From an uncultured Pelagibacteraceae bacterium (GTDB lineage Bacteria; Pseudomonadota; Alphaproteobacteria; Pelagibacterales; Pelagibacteraceae): a stretch of 64,000 nt of DNA. The stretch spans positions 31,604 through 95,603 of the forward strand of contig CABYNS010000001.1 in NCBI GenBank assembly GCA_902520335.1, written 5' to 3'. This document shows, in pieces, positions 1 to 8,565 of this stretch (its first letter is position 1; each line of letters opens with the position of its first letter). Both the position numbers and the translations under genes were made by a program. Below the pieces are notes generated by a model that saw only the letters and a program-made list of their open reading frames with translations, did no database searches and was not told the origin of the DNA.

Positions 1-76
1 CTTTATGACCAAGAGACTGAAACTTAATGATCATTTCAGAACAATCTTCTAGAGGTCTAGTTAATAAGATATGCAT
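1..76 (-). CDS. hemD: Uroporphyrinogen-III synthase, N-terminal fragment (cut by window edge)
   Basis: Only the first 25 codons are inside the window. The reading frame starts with ATG at 76 (inside the palindrome ATGCAT) one base after the hemC stop, and reads MHILLTRPLEDCSEM, which matches the usual start of uroporphyrinogen-III synthase (a beta strand ending in TRP followed by a helix). The enzyme cyclises hydroxymethylbilane made by HemC to uroporphyrinogen III in tetrapyrrole synthesis. The tight hemC-hemD order is the normal operon order in proteobacteria, so the identification rests on both the short peptide and the context. The rest of the gene lies to the left of the window. Confidence 0.75.
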   Translation of the reverse strand, partial: MHILLTRPLEDCSEMIIKFQSLGHK

Positions 77-77
77 T

Positions 78-995
78 TTATTTCTTATAAGAGTTATTCG
101 ATTTTATTTTTAAAATTTGACCTATTTCATTTCCAAGTTCTCTAAAATTTTCTGAACTGTCAGATTTTTTTTCATAAAATCTTTGTGAGCCATCTAATGA
201 AAAAAGCTCTGCTTCGACTGTAATTTTGTTTTCATCTATTTTAGAATGAATTCCAACTGCTGTTTCACAATCCCCCTCTAAAATTTTTAGAATATTTCTT
301 TCAGCATGTGCTCTTTTATAAGTCTCTTTATGATTAATCTTTTTTAACATTGAGATCATGTCTTCATCATTTACTCTACACTGTATAGCAATTATTCCTT
401 GCCCTGCACTTGGAATTATTTCCTCAATAGAAAAAATTTCTGAAATTTTATCCTCTAATTTTAAGTACTTTATACCAGCATAAGATAAAATTATCGCATC
501 ATACTCACCATCCATTAATTTTTTTATCCTAGTGTCAACATTCCCTCTTATAAGTTTACAATTAAAATCTGGTCTAATTTTTTTAATTTGAAATTGTCGT
601 CTGTAAGAAGATGTTCCAATAACAGCATTCTTTTTTAAGTCTTTAAATTTTTTATTCCCATTAATTATTACGATTTCTCTCGCATCAGTTCTCTCAAGAA
701 ATGTATCTGTTAAAAGGCCATTGGTCTCAATTGCTGGCATGTCTTTTAGTGCATGAACTGCTATGTCTATATTATTTTTTTGGAGCTCTTGTTCAATACT
801 ACTTGAAAATAAACCTTTGCCACCAACATCAGATAATCTGGTGTCTTGTATCTCATCCCCTTTGGTAGAAATTTTTTCAATATTTATATCCTGGTCAGTA
901 AAAATGGTTGCTTCAATAATTTTCTCTTTTACTTTTTGTGCATATAATAATGCTAACTTACTTCCTCGAGATCCAATTGTTATTTTCTTTTTCAT
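78..995 (-). CDS. hemC: Porphobilinogen deaminase (hydroxymethylbilane synthase)
   Basis: HemC polymerises four porphobilinogen units into hydroxymethylbilane in the cytoplasm for heme synthesis. The 305-residue length is normal. The protein opens with the family motif IGSRGSKLAL, carries the catalytic aspartate in HALKDMP (about D85), the arginine-rich substrate-binding segment around GTSSYRRQ (about 127-134), and the dipyrromethane-cofactor cysteine in EGDCETAVG (about C243). It is followed after one base by hemD, so the two are probably co-transcribed. Upstream, 55 bp separate it from the divergent tsaD, so both promoters must lie in or near that gap. hemE, hemH and hemJ are found near 29-31 kb of the same window. 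Assignment is secure. Confidence 0.97.
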   Translation of the reverse strand: MKKKITIGSRGSKLALLYAQKVKEKIIEATIFTDQDINIEKISTKGDEIQDTRLSDVGGKGLFSSSIEQELQKNNIDIAVHALKDMPAIETNGLLTDTFLERTDAREIVIINGNKKFKDLKKNAVIGTSSYRRQFQIKKIRPDFNCKLIRGNVDTRIKKLMDGEYDAIILSYAGIKYLKLEDKISEIFSIEEIIPSAGQGIIAIQCRVNDEDMISMLKKINHKETYKRAHAERNILKILEGDCETAVGIHSKIDENKITVEAELFSLDGSQRFYEKKSDSSENFRELGNEIGQILKIKSNNSYKK

Positions 996-1050
996 AAAAA
1001 AATCATTTCTTACTTGTATTGGGATTGTACAATTATTAAAAACTATTTGT

Positions 1051-2124
1051 ATGAATAAAAAGCCCTTAATTCTTGGAATAGAAACTAGTTGTGATGAAAC
1101 TGCAGCATCTTTAATTTCAGAAAATGAGCGAGGAATACCAATAATTCTCTCTAATATTATTTCTAGCCAAACAGAAGTGCATAAAGAATTTGGTGGAGTT
1201 GTTCCTGAACTTGCTGCCCGATCCCATTTAGAAAAAATTGATTTGATTGTTCAAAAGGCTTTGGATGAAAGTGGAAAAAAAATAGACGAAATAGATGCAG
1301 TTGCTGCAACAGCCGGGCCGGGACTAGTTGTTTGTTTATCAGTTGGATTAAGTTTTGGTAAAACTTTCGCAAATTTAATTAAAAAACCATTTATTGCCAT
1401 AAATCATTTAGAGGGCCACGCTTTAAGTCCAAAAATTAATTCAGGGTTGAATTACCCGTATTTATTTTTATTAATTTCAGGTGGACACTCACAATTTTTA
1501 AATGTTAAAGGACTTGGAAATTATAAAAGATTGGGCACTACTATAGATGATGCCTTAGGAGAAGCATTTGATAAAACTGCAAAATTATTAGGGATAGAAT
1601 TTCCAGGAGGACCCAAAATTGAAGTTTTTGCTGATAAAGGAAATCCTGAAAGATATGAGCTACCAAAACCAATTATTAATAGAGGGGGGTGCAATCTGTC
1701 CTTTGCTGGTTTGAAGACAGCTGTCTTAAAAATATCAAAAAAAATAAAATCAGAACAAGATAGATTTGATTTGGCAGCTTCTTTTCAAAAAACTATAATA
1801 GAAATCCTCTATAAGAAAACAAAAATTGCCTTTTTAGAGTTCGAAAAACAAAATAACTTGGGAAAAAAAATTTTTGTTGTCGCTGGTGGTGTTGCAGCTA
1901 ACAAAAAAATTAGATTAATGTTAATTAATCTATGTAGAGAAAAAAGTTATGAAAGCATATTTCCTCCAATAGAACTATGTGGTGATAATGCTGCAATGAT
2001 AGGAATGGTAGGTTTAGAAAAATTTAAATTAAAACAATTCAATCATTTAAATTATCCAGCAAAACCAAGATGGCCATTAGATGAAAACGCTAATTTTTTA
2101 AAGGGAGCAGGAGTAAAATTATAA
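1051..2124 (+). CDS. tsaD: tRNA N6-adenosine threonylcarbamoyltransferase
   Basis: TsaD transfers the threonylcarbamoyl group to A37 of ANN-decoding tRNAs, working with TsaB and TsaE. The protein (357 residues) begins MNKKPLILGIETSCDETAAS, the ASKHA-fold phosphate-binding strand of the family, and has the metal-binding HLEGH motif at about 119-123 and a late NAAMIG segment. I chose the ATG at 1051: the open frame extends upstream to 763, but that part lies antisense inside hemC and has no family similarity. The stop overlaps the ATG of the next gene (TAATG), suggesting translational coupling. Divergent from hemC. Confidence 0.96.
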   Translation: MNKKPLILGIETSCDETAASLISENERGIPIILSNIISSQTEVHKEFGGVVPELAARSHLEKIDLIVQKALDESGKKIDEIDAVAATAGPGLVVCLSVGLSFGKTFANLIKKPFIAINHLEGHALSPKINSGLNYPYLFLLISGGHSQFLNVKGLGNYKRLGTTIDDALGEAFDKTAKLLGIEFPGGPKIEVFADKGNPERYELPKPIINRGGCNLSFAGLKTAVLKISKKIKSEQDRFDLAASFQKTIIEILYKKTKIAFLEFEKQNNLGKKIFVVAGGVAANKKIRLMLINLCREKSYESIFPPIELCGDNAAMIGMVGLEKFKLKQFNHLNYPAKPRWPLDENANFLKGAGVKL

Positions 2125-2537
2125 TGCAATACTGGTTACTTAAATCAGAGCCTAACGTTTGGTCAATTGATCAACAAAAAAAAGCTGGTGAAAAAGGAGC
2201 ACCCTGGGACGGTGTAAGAAACTATCAAGCAGCTAAGAATTTAAAAAATATGAAAAAGGGTGATCAATGTTTTTTTTATCACTCAAATATTGGAAAAGAA
2301 ATTGTTGGAATAGTAGAAGTTGTGAAAGAACATTACATTGATAAAACAGACAAATCAGGAAGATTTGTTGCAGTGACTGTTAAATTTTTGAAAAAACTTG
2401 ATAATCCTGTATCTTTAGATGAGATTAAAAAAAACAAGGATTTAAGCCATTTATCTTTAATTAAACAAAGTAGATTATCTGTAATGCCTATTGACTCTAA
2501 AAGCTGGAAGCTTTTAAATAAAATGAGTAAATATTAA
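2124..2537 (+). CDS. EVE-domain protein (PUA-like, thymocyte nuclear protein 1 type)
   Basis: A 137-residue single-domain protein. The N-terminus [14 protein letters not shown], followed by the WDGVRNYQA segment and the [13 protein letters not shown] strand, is diagnostic of the EVE domain, a PUA-like fold that binds modified bases in nucleic acids. The domain fills the whole protein, so it has no visible catalytic partner. The start ATG shares one base with the tsaD stop, which puts it in an operon with a tRNA-modification gene; a role in recognising modified RNA or DNA bases is possible but not shown. The molecular target of the bacterial standalone proteins is not established. The acs gene follows after 8 bp. 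Confidence 0.88.
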   Translation: MQYWLLKSEPNVWSIDQQKKAGEKGAPWDGVRNYQAAKNLKNMKKGDQCFFYHSNIGKEIVGIVEVVKEHYIDKTDKSGRFVAVTVKFLKKLDNPVSLDEIKKNKDLSHLSLIKQSRLSVMPIDSKSWKLLNKMSKY

Positions 2538-2545
2538 AAAAAAAT

Positions 2546-4633
2546 ATGCCAAAAAAAAAGAAATCAAAAAAGAAAAAAGCTAAAAAGATAAAGAAAAAAA
2601 AATCTTCTAAAAAGAGAAGAAAAATAAAAAGAGTTTCAAAAACTAAAAGAGCTTCTGTCATAAGATCTAAAAAGAAAAATATTGATAAAATATCATCTAA
2701 TGAGCAAATTATTAAAACTAAACCTGAATGGGTGAAAAGAAGTTTAGCGAATAAAGCTCAGTATCAAAAAAAATATTCTGATTCTATTAAAAATAATAAT
2801 TCATTTTGGAAAAAGGAAGGAAAGAGAATTACTTGGATAAAACCTTACAAAAAAATTAAAGATGTTAAATATAGTAAAGACGAAGTTAGAATTAAATGGT
2901 TTGAAGATGGCACTTTAAATGCATCTGCTAATTGCATTGATCGTCATTTAAAAGATAAAAAAGACAAAACAGCAATTATTTGGGTAGGAGATGATCCTAA
3001 AGACACTCAAAAAATTTCTTATAAACAATTACATCAAAAGGTTTCAAAGGCTGCAAATGGTCTTAAAAAACTTGGAATACAAAAAGGTGATCGTGTTACT
3101 ATTTATCTGACGATGATACCTGAATTAGCGATCTTGATGTTAGCTTGTGCAAGGATAGGTGCCGTACACTCAATAATTTTTGGTGGTTTCTCTGCAGAAT
3201 CAATTTCAGGAAGAGTTAATGATTGTAAATCCGAATACATAATTACAGCTGATGAAGGAGTAAGAGGGGGTAAAACTATTCCTTTAAAAGCAACGACAGA
3301 TGAGGCTTTATCTAATTGTCCGGATGTTAAAAAATGTATCGTAGTAAAGAGAACTGGTAATTATGTATATTGGGATCAAAGTCGGGATGTTTGGTATCAC
3401 GACTTGATTAAAGATGTTCCAAGTCAATGTGAACCAGAAGAAATGAGTGCGGAAGATCCTTTGTTTATTCTTTATACATCTGGATCAACAGGAAAACCGA
3501 AAGGGGTTTTGCATACAACTGGGGGATATATGGTTTATGCTTCCATGACTCATCAATATATTTTTAATTATAAACCAAATGATATTTATTGGTGCACAGC
3601 AGATATTGGGTGGGTCACAGGTCATAGTTATATAATTTATGGGCCGTTAGCAAATGGTGCTACTACTATTATGTTTGAAGGTGTTCCAAATTATCCAGAT
3701 AGCTCGAGATGGTGGCAGATAGTAGATAAATACAAAGTAAATACTTTTTATACGGCACCAACAGCCATAAGAGCCTTAATGAGGGAAGGTGATGGCCCAG
3801 TTAATAAAACTTCAAGAAAATCTTTAAAACTACTAGGAACTGTTGGAGAACCCATAAATCCAGAGGCATGGATGTGGTATTATAAAACTGTCGGAAATTC
3901 AAAATGTCCAATAGTCGATACATGGTGGCAGACTGAGACAGGAGGAATTTTAATAGCACCACAAACTGGAGCTATTCCACTTAAACCTGGATCAGCAACA
4001 AAACCTTTTTACGGAATTAAACCAGTGCTAGTGAATAAAGACGGTAAAGAAATAAAAGGTGAGGGTGAAGGTAGACTTTGTATAGCTCAGTCTTGGCCGG
4101 GCCAAATGAGAACTGTTTATGGTGACCATCAAAGATTTATAGACACTTATTTTTCTCAATTTGATGGAAAATATTTTACTGGAGATGGATGTAAAAGGGA
4201 TAAAGATGGATATTACTGGATAACTGGTAGAGTTGATGATGTAATTATCGTTTCGGGGCATAATCTAGGTACTGCTGAAATTGAAAGTGCGTTTGTCGCG
4301 CATCCAAAAGTGGCTGAAGCTGCTGTAGTTGGATATCCACATGATATTAAAGGAAACGGATTGTACTGTTATGTTACTTTAAATGCTGGTGAAAATGAAA
4401 CAGGAGATTTAGATAGAGAATTAAAACTTTGGGTAAGAAAACAAATAGGACCTTTAGCAACACCAGATCTAATTCATTTTACCCCTGGGCTTCCAAAAAC
4501 TAGATCGGGAAAAATTATGAGAAGAATTTTGCGAAAGATTGCAGCAAACGAACATGGACAACTAGGTGATACAACTACTCTTGCTGATCCCAGTGTAGTC
4601 GATAGCTTAGTGGAAAATAGAAAAAATATTTAA
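2546..4633 (+). CDS. acs: Acetyl-CoA synthetase with a lysine/arginine-rich N-terminal extension
   Basis: Acs activates acetate to acetyl-CoA through acetyl-AMP. The catalytic part matches the bacterial enzyme almost end to end: homology begins near residue 60 ([18 protein letters not shown]), the AMP-binding loop [10 protein letters not shown] is at 311-320, and the acetylatable active-site lysine lies in [11 protein letters not shown] (about K656). At 695 residues it is about 40 longer than the 652-residue E. coli enzyme. The extra length is an N-terminal tail in which 29 of the first 50 residues are Lys or Arg. No in-frame ATG occurs before residue 190 and homology starts upstream of the only in-frame GTG (residue 63), so the tail seems to be translated. 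The neighbouring symporter may import its substrate. Confidence 0.96.
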   Translation: MPKKKKSKKKKAKKIKKKKSSKKRRKIKRVSKTKRASVIRSKKKNIDKISSNEQIIKTKPEWVKRSLANKAQYQKKYSDSIKNNNSFWKKEGKRITWIKPYKKIKDVKYSKDEVRIKWFEDGTLNASANCIDRHLKDKKDKTAIIWVGDDPKDTQKISYKQLHQKVSKAANGLKKLGIQKGDRVTIYLTMIPELAILMLACARIGAVHSIIFGGFSAESISGRVNDCKSEYIITADEGVRGGKTIPLKATTDEALSNCPDVKKCIVVKRTGNYVYWDQSRDVWYHDLIKDVPSQCEPEEMSAEDPLFILYTSGSTGKPKGVLHTTGGYMVYASMTHQYIFNYKPNDIYWCTADIGWVTGHSYIIYGPLANGATTIMFEGVPNYPDSSRWWQIVDKYKVNTFYTAPTAIRALMREGDGPVNKTSRKSLKLLGTVGEPINPEAWMWYYKTVGNSKCPIVDTWWQTETGGILIAPQTGAIPLKPGSATKPFYGIKPVLVNKDGKEIKGEGEGRLCIAQSWPGQMRTVYGDHQRFIDTYFSQFDGKYFTGDGCKRDKDGYYWITGRVDDVIIVSGHNLGTAEIESAFVAHPKVAEAAVVGYPHDIKGNGLYCYVTLNAGENETGDLDRELKLWVRKQIGPLATPDLIHFTPGLPKTRSGKIMRRILRKIAANEHGQLGDTTTLADPSVVDSLVENRKNI

Positions 4634-5253
4634 AACTTTATTCTTTCGTTAAACTCTTTTTTTACAACATCCCATTTTAAAATCACTGAGTTTAAAACTA
4701 TTTTACGATCTAAAGTTTTTAAATCTTCTGCGATAGGTGCCCACTTATATAATGATAAAGCGCTAGGATTAAAAGGTAAATCATTGTGATGATCATCCCA
4801 ATTAATATTTTTTATTCTTTCATCAAAACTTTTTTTTGCATTTTCTATAATATCAATTGGCATCTTATTTGAAGTTTCATCATCTAAAATTTTTAAAAAA
4901 ATTTCTTTTGCTTTCTCTATGTCTTGGTAATTAAAATTTGCTTTTAAATATGAAAATATAAAGAAAGTAAGATCTTGAAGAGCAACTGCATAAATATTCC
5001 ACTTTGCCAGATTTACTGAGTCCATAAAAGTATCATTCTCAAAGTGAAGAACATACCTGGTCCCCATCCTCGTTTTAAGGTAGCCGTATAAAGTAACCTG
5101 ACTTACCCAGGCAGATTTTGTTTGAATAAAAGTTTCAAGTTCATCCAAATTGCTAATTTTCCCCTTAGGAACAAAGGCTTTAAACATGGCGAAGAGATAA
5201 GTCTTAAAATCATGCCAAGTTAGGTCTCTCCACGTTAATTTGTATTTTCCCAT
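4630..5253 (-). CDS. Conserved protein of unknown function beside acs
   Basis: I do not recognise a characterised family. The 207-residue product (ATG at 5253; a GTG at 5274 would add seven residues) is rich in Trp, Phe and Tyr and mostly soluble in appearance, with a hydrophobic patch near residues 90-105 ([13 protein letters not shown]). It starts [20 protein letters not shown] and contains [25 protein letters not shown], which resembles conserved hypotheticals I recall as sometimes labelled esterase in alphaproteobacteria; I see no catalytic GxSxG motif to support that label. It converges on acs with a 4-bp overlap and is divergent from the symporter operon, so a link with acetate or short-chain acid use is possible by context only. 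Confidence 0.7.
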   Translation of the reverse strand: MGKYKLTWRDLTWHDFKTYLFAMFKAFVPKGKISNLDELETFIQTKSAWVSQVTLYGYLKTRMGTRYVLHFENDTFMDSVNLAKWNIYAVALQDLTFFIFSYLKANFNYQDIEKAKEIFLKILDDETSNKMPIDIIENAKKSFDERIKNINWDDHHNDLPFNPSALSLYKWAPIAEDLKTLDRKIVLNSVILKWDVVKKEFNERIKF

Positions 5254-5378
5254 AAAAAGCCCTATTTTTGACACTTATAACTAGAAAAGGCTAGTAAATT
5301 TACCAATTTTAATACTTTAAATCTTTTTCATAATGGTTATGGTTTTCGCCAGTTATAACTAAAAAGAGAGAGGTATAA

Positions 5379-5639
5379 ATGTCAAAACAAGAACAACACT
5401 GGGAAAAATCCAAGGGTTTGCTAATGATGACGTTAGCAATTTGGTTTGTTTTCTCAATTGGCATCTTCCTATTCGGGGCTGAAATGAATGAAGTTACGGG
5501 ACCATTTGGTTATCCGTTAACTTATTGGTTCACTTGTCAAGGTTCTCTTGGAATTTTCGTAATACTAATTTTCTGGTTTGCGAATAGACAAGAAAAAATT
5601 GATGAAGAGTTCGGCTTTAGTGAAAGAGGAGATGACTAA
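5379..5639 (+). CDS. Small subunit of sodium/solute symporter (DUF4212)
   Basis: An 86-residue inner-membrane protein with two predicted transmembrane helices (about 13-33 and 49-68) joined by a short loop containing GPFGYPLTYWFTCQGS, the signature of the DUF4212 sodium/substrate symporter small subunit. These proteins are always found directly upstream of a large SSS-family permease, as here, where the stop overlaps the next start by one base. It is presumably an accessory subunit of the carboxylate symporter. A purine-rich AGAGAGAGG run a few bases before the ATG is one of the better ribosome binding sites in this window, consistent with strong expression. Confidence 0.92.
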   Translation: MSKQEQHWEKSKGLLMMTLAIWFVFSIGIFLFGAEMNEVTGPFGYPLTYWFTCQGSLGIFVILIFWFANRQEKIDEEFGFSERGDD

Positions 5640-7450
5640 TGATTAAAGGTAATTTTATAGACAATTTACCTAAGGTTTATGGAATCTATACAGGTGGTTT
5701 TTTAGCTTTCATAATCATTATGTCAATTGGAGAGCAGATGGGTATGACAGCGAAAGTAATTGGTATTTGTTTCGTTGCCTTCACAGTAGCCATCTATGCT
5801 ATAATTGGTTATCTATCACGTACAGCTCAAGCTGATGCTTATTACGTTGCTGGAAGACAAGTACCAACCGTGTTTAACGGAATGGCAACTGCAGCAGACT
5901 GGATGTCTGGTGCATCATTCGTTGCAATGGCAGGTGGTATTTATTTTAAAGGTTACGGTTATATGGCACTGCTTGTAGGTTGGACTGGTGGATATGTATT
6001 GGTCGCATCACTATTAGCACCTTACTTGAGAAAATTTGGCTGTTACACAGTTCCAGATTTTATAGGTACAAGATACGGTGGTAATTTAACAAGGTTTCTT
6101 GCAGTAGTGGTTTTAACTGTTGCTTCATTTACCTATGTGACTGCTCAAATTAACGCCACAGGTACAATTGCATCTGTTGCACTTGATATTCCATTTCAAT
6201 ACGCAGTATACGTTGGACTAATAAGTATCTTACTTTGTTCAATGCTTGGTGGTATGAGAGGAGTAACTTGGACACAGGTAGCACAATATATCGTACTTAT
6301 CATAGCTTACTTATTACCAGTATTCTGGATCAGTAACAAAATGGGTGCGGGTTTCTTCCCTCACTTCATGTTAGCTGATGAAGTTTCTAGAATAGCTGAA
6401 TTAGAGGCTCAGTTTGGTTTTGTTAAAAACTCTGCTGAAAATCTAAAAGAAGTGCCAAAAGGTTTGGCTGGAATAACTAAAGCACACTCAGCGGTGAACG
6501 CAACACCTTGGGCATTTATTTCATTAGCGTTAGCGATGATGATGGGAACAGCTTCATTGCCTCACGTTATGATGAGATATTTTACTACTCCAAGTGTAAA
6601 AGCAGCTAGAAAATCAGTAGGTTGGTCGTTATTCTTTATCTTCCTACTTTATTCTTCTGCTCCAATGTTAGCGACGCTATCTAAGTTGTCATTGATTGAT
6701 CCATCACTACCAACAGGTATTATTGGTAAATCAATAGCTGAAGTTCAATCGATAGATTGGTATCAAAACTGGAACCAAGCAAACTTAATGTTTGTAAGCG
6801 ACTTTAACGGAAATGGAACTCTTGAATTAAACGAGTTTTTCATGGGTGGTAAAGCCGTTGTGTTAGCAACTCCAGAAATAGCTGGATTACCATATGTAAT
6901 CTCAGGTCTGGTTGCTGCTGGAGGTATGGCTGCTGCCATGTCAACAGCTGATGGTTTGATCTTAGCAATTGCAAACGCAATCTCACACGATGTTTACTAT
7001 AAAATCATCGATCCAAAAGCTGAGACTGCGAAGAGACTAGTTGTTGCAAGGGTATTACTTGTAGTAATTGGTTTTGCTGGAGCAACTATTGCGGCAATGG
7101 AGATCCAAGGTATCTTAGGTTCAGTAATCTGGGCTTTTGACTTTGCGATGTCTGGATTGTTCTTCCCACTTGTACTTGGTGTATGGTGGAAGAGAGCTAA
7201 CAGAGAAGGTGCTATAGCTGGTATGGCTTTAGGATTAATTTCTGGTGCTGGTTACCTAATTTGGGTAAGAACAGGTGGAAGTGGATTCTTAGGAATTACT
7301 CAGTTAACGTTTGGTATCTTTGGTTCAGCTGTCAGCTTAGTAGCTATGGTAGTGGTCAGTTTAATGACTTCTGCACCTAATGCTGCAACGCAAAAAATGG
7401 TTGATGAGGTTCGAGTACCGGCTGGTAGATCGATCCTTGGCAAACAATAA
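5639..7450 (+). CDS. Sodium:solute (acetate-type) symporter, large subunit of the SSS family
   Basis: A 603-residue integral membrane protein with about 13 hydrophobic helices, beginning its core with an SSS signature (AYYVAGRQVP at about 73-82, then ATAADWMSGASF). It belongs with the ActP/VC_2705-like cation/acetate symporters, which import short monocarboxylates with sodium; the true substrate cannot be read from sequence. The acs gene 1 kb upstream makes acetate a reasonable guess. A loop between helices holds DFNGNGTLELNE (about residues 388-399), which fits the EF-hand calcium loop pattern. Compared with neighbours the gene has fewer A/T homopolymers and more G/C-ending codons, as expected for a highly expressed protein. 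A strong terminator follows. Confidence 0.93.
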   Translation: MIKGNFIDNLPKVYGIYTGGFLAFIIIMSIGEQMGMTAKVIGICFVAFTVAIYAIIGYLSRTAQADAYYVAGRQVPTVFNGMATAADWMSGASFVAMAGGIYFKGYGYMALLVGWTGGYVLVASLLAPYLRKFGCYTVPDFIGTRYGGNLTRFLAVVVLTVASFTYVTAQINATGTIASVALDIPFQYAVYVGLISILLCSMLGGMRGVTWTQVAQYIVLIIAYLLPVFWISNKMGAGFFPHFMLADEVSRIAELEAQFGFVKNSAENLKEVPKGLAGITKAHSAVNATPWAFISLALAMMMGTASLPHVMMRYFTTPSVKAARKSVGWSLFFIFLLYSSAPMLATLSKLSLIDPSLPTGIIGKSIAEVQSIDWYQNWNQANLMFVSDFNGNGTLELNEFFMGGKAVVLATPEIAGLPYVISGLVAAGGMAAAMSTADGLILAIANAISHDVYYKIIDPKAETAKRLVVARVLLVVIGFAGATIAAMEIQGILGSVIWAFDFAMSGLFFPLVLGVWWKRANREGAIAGMALGLISGAGYLIWVRTGGSGFLGITQLTFGIFGSAVSLVAMVVVSLMTSAPNAATQKMVDEVRVPAGRSILGKQ

Positions 7451-7460
7451 AAAATCTTTT

Positions 7461-7487
7461 AAAGGGGCGATTAATTTCGCCCCTTTT
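7461..7487 (+). terminator. Intrinsic terminator after the symporter operon
   Basis: A perfect 10-bp stem (AAAGGGGCGA pairing with TCGCCCCTTT) with a six-base loop starts 11 bp after the symporter stop and ends in a T run. In such an AT-rich sequence a GC-rich hairpin like this is unlikely by chance. It should insulate the symporter operon from the next gene. Confidence 0.92.
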
Positions 7488-7519
7488 AATTTCCATCTTT
7501 TTCAAATATAAATTTCTTA

Positions 7520-7864
7520 ATGTCGGCTAACTTTCATCCCTTAGTATATATAATTGACTATATTCTTGGGGTAATCATGTGGACTTTGATTGGGAGAGTG
7601 GCAATGAATATTTTTCAAAGAGAAGATTCTCAGTTTTTTTTTATGAGAGTATTTGTTAAATTTACAAATCCTCTAATTAATCTTTTTAAACCTATAACTC
7701 CAAAATTTATAATACAACCAATTGTGCCTCTTTATGTGGCATGGTTTTTCTTTATGATTAGGTTTTACTTTATGCCTTGGGTTCTAGGATACTCTGTGAT
7801 GGGTATGTTATCATTTCCATTAGAAAGTGAGATTTCAAGACAAATTTATCAATTTTTTAATTAA
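7520..7864 (+). CDS. YggT-like small membrane protein
   Basis: A 114-residue protein with two to three hydrophobic helices (about 8-28, 68-86, 88-104). The segment FVKFTNPLINLFKPITPKF followed by a hydrophobic helix resembles the YggT family, whose members carry a PxxxPxRRxIPP-like turn before the second helix. The match is weaker than in textbook YggT because the arginines are replaced by lysines, so I call it YggT-like. YggT proteins are inner-membrane proteins linked to envelope and osmotic functions. It stands alone between a terminator and rpe, and may share a transcript with rpe (gap 40 bp). Confidence 0.6.
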   Translation: MSANFHPLVYIIDYILGVIMWTLIGRVAMNIFQREDSQFFFMRVFVKFTNPLINLFKPITPKFIIQPIVPLYVAWFFFMIRFYFMPWVLGYSVMGMLSFPLESEISRQIYQFFN

Positions 7865-7904
7865 TTTAGATTTTAAAATTTGGTACTAGTTGATTTAATA
7901 ACTT

Positions 7905-8564
7905 ATGAAAAAAATACAAATTTCCCCTTCGATATTATCTGCTGACTTTAGTCAGTTAGGGAATGAGATTAAAAGACTCGAGGATGCAGGGGCAGATATG
8001 ATACATGTCGATGTAATGGATGGTCACTTCGTTCCTAATTTAACTATTGGGCCTCCGGTTATTAAGACTCTCAGAAAGCATTCAGAATTAATCTTTGATG
8101 TGCATTTGATGATTTCGCCTGTCCATAAATATATAAAAGATTTTGCAGATGCAGGAGCTGATATAATTACTATCCACCCTGAGGCAACTGATAATTTAGC
8201 TGACTCAATAAAGCATATTAAAAGTTTTAAAAAAAAAGTTGGTATTTCACTTAATCCAAATACTGAGGTCAAAATAATTGAAAATGAATTAGAAAATGTA
8301 GATTTAGTTTTAGTCATGAGTGTACATCCAGGTTTTGGAGGGCAGAAATTTATTCCTGATGTTATTAAAAAAATTGAATTATTAAAAAAACTTAAAGATG
8401 ATAGAAATTATAAATACGATATTGAAGTGGATGGTGGGATAAATTTTTCAAATTCAAAGAATGTAATAAATGCAGGTGCAAATATTCTTGTGTCAGGAAC
8501 TACAATATTTAAAGAAAACAACGGAAACATTAAAAAAAATATAGAAACACTTAAAGAAGTGTAG
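7905..8564 (+). CDS. rpe: Ribulose-phosphate 3-epimerase
   Basis: Rpe interconverts ribulose-5-phosphate and xylulose-5-phosphate in the pentose phosphate pathway. The 219-residue TIM-barrel protein has the expected landmarks: ISPSILSADF at the start, the metal-binding HVDVMDGHFVPN (about 34-45), VHLMI, SVHPGFGGQKF and the second catalytic aspartate in EVDGGIN. The next gene, a heparinase II/III-like protein, follows after one base, and purH follows that; this trio is a common alphaproteobacterial arrangement. Identification is secure. Confidence 0.97.
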   Translation: MKKIQISPSILSADFSQLGNEIKRLEDAGADMIHVDVMDGHFVPNLTIGPPVIKTLRKHSELIFDVHLMISPVHKYIKDFADAGADIITIHPEATDNLADSIKHIKSFKKKVGISLNPNTEVKIIENELENVDLVLVMSVHPGFGGQKFIPDVIKKIELLKKLKDDRNYKYDIEVDGGINFSNSKNVINAGANILVSGTTIFKENNGNIKKNIETLKEV

Positions 8565-8565
8565 A

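Noticed and set aside
763..1050. Upstream extension of the tsaD frame by 96 codons
   Set aside because: It runs antisense through hemC, has no TsaD similarity, and the family start is at the ATG at 1051.
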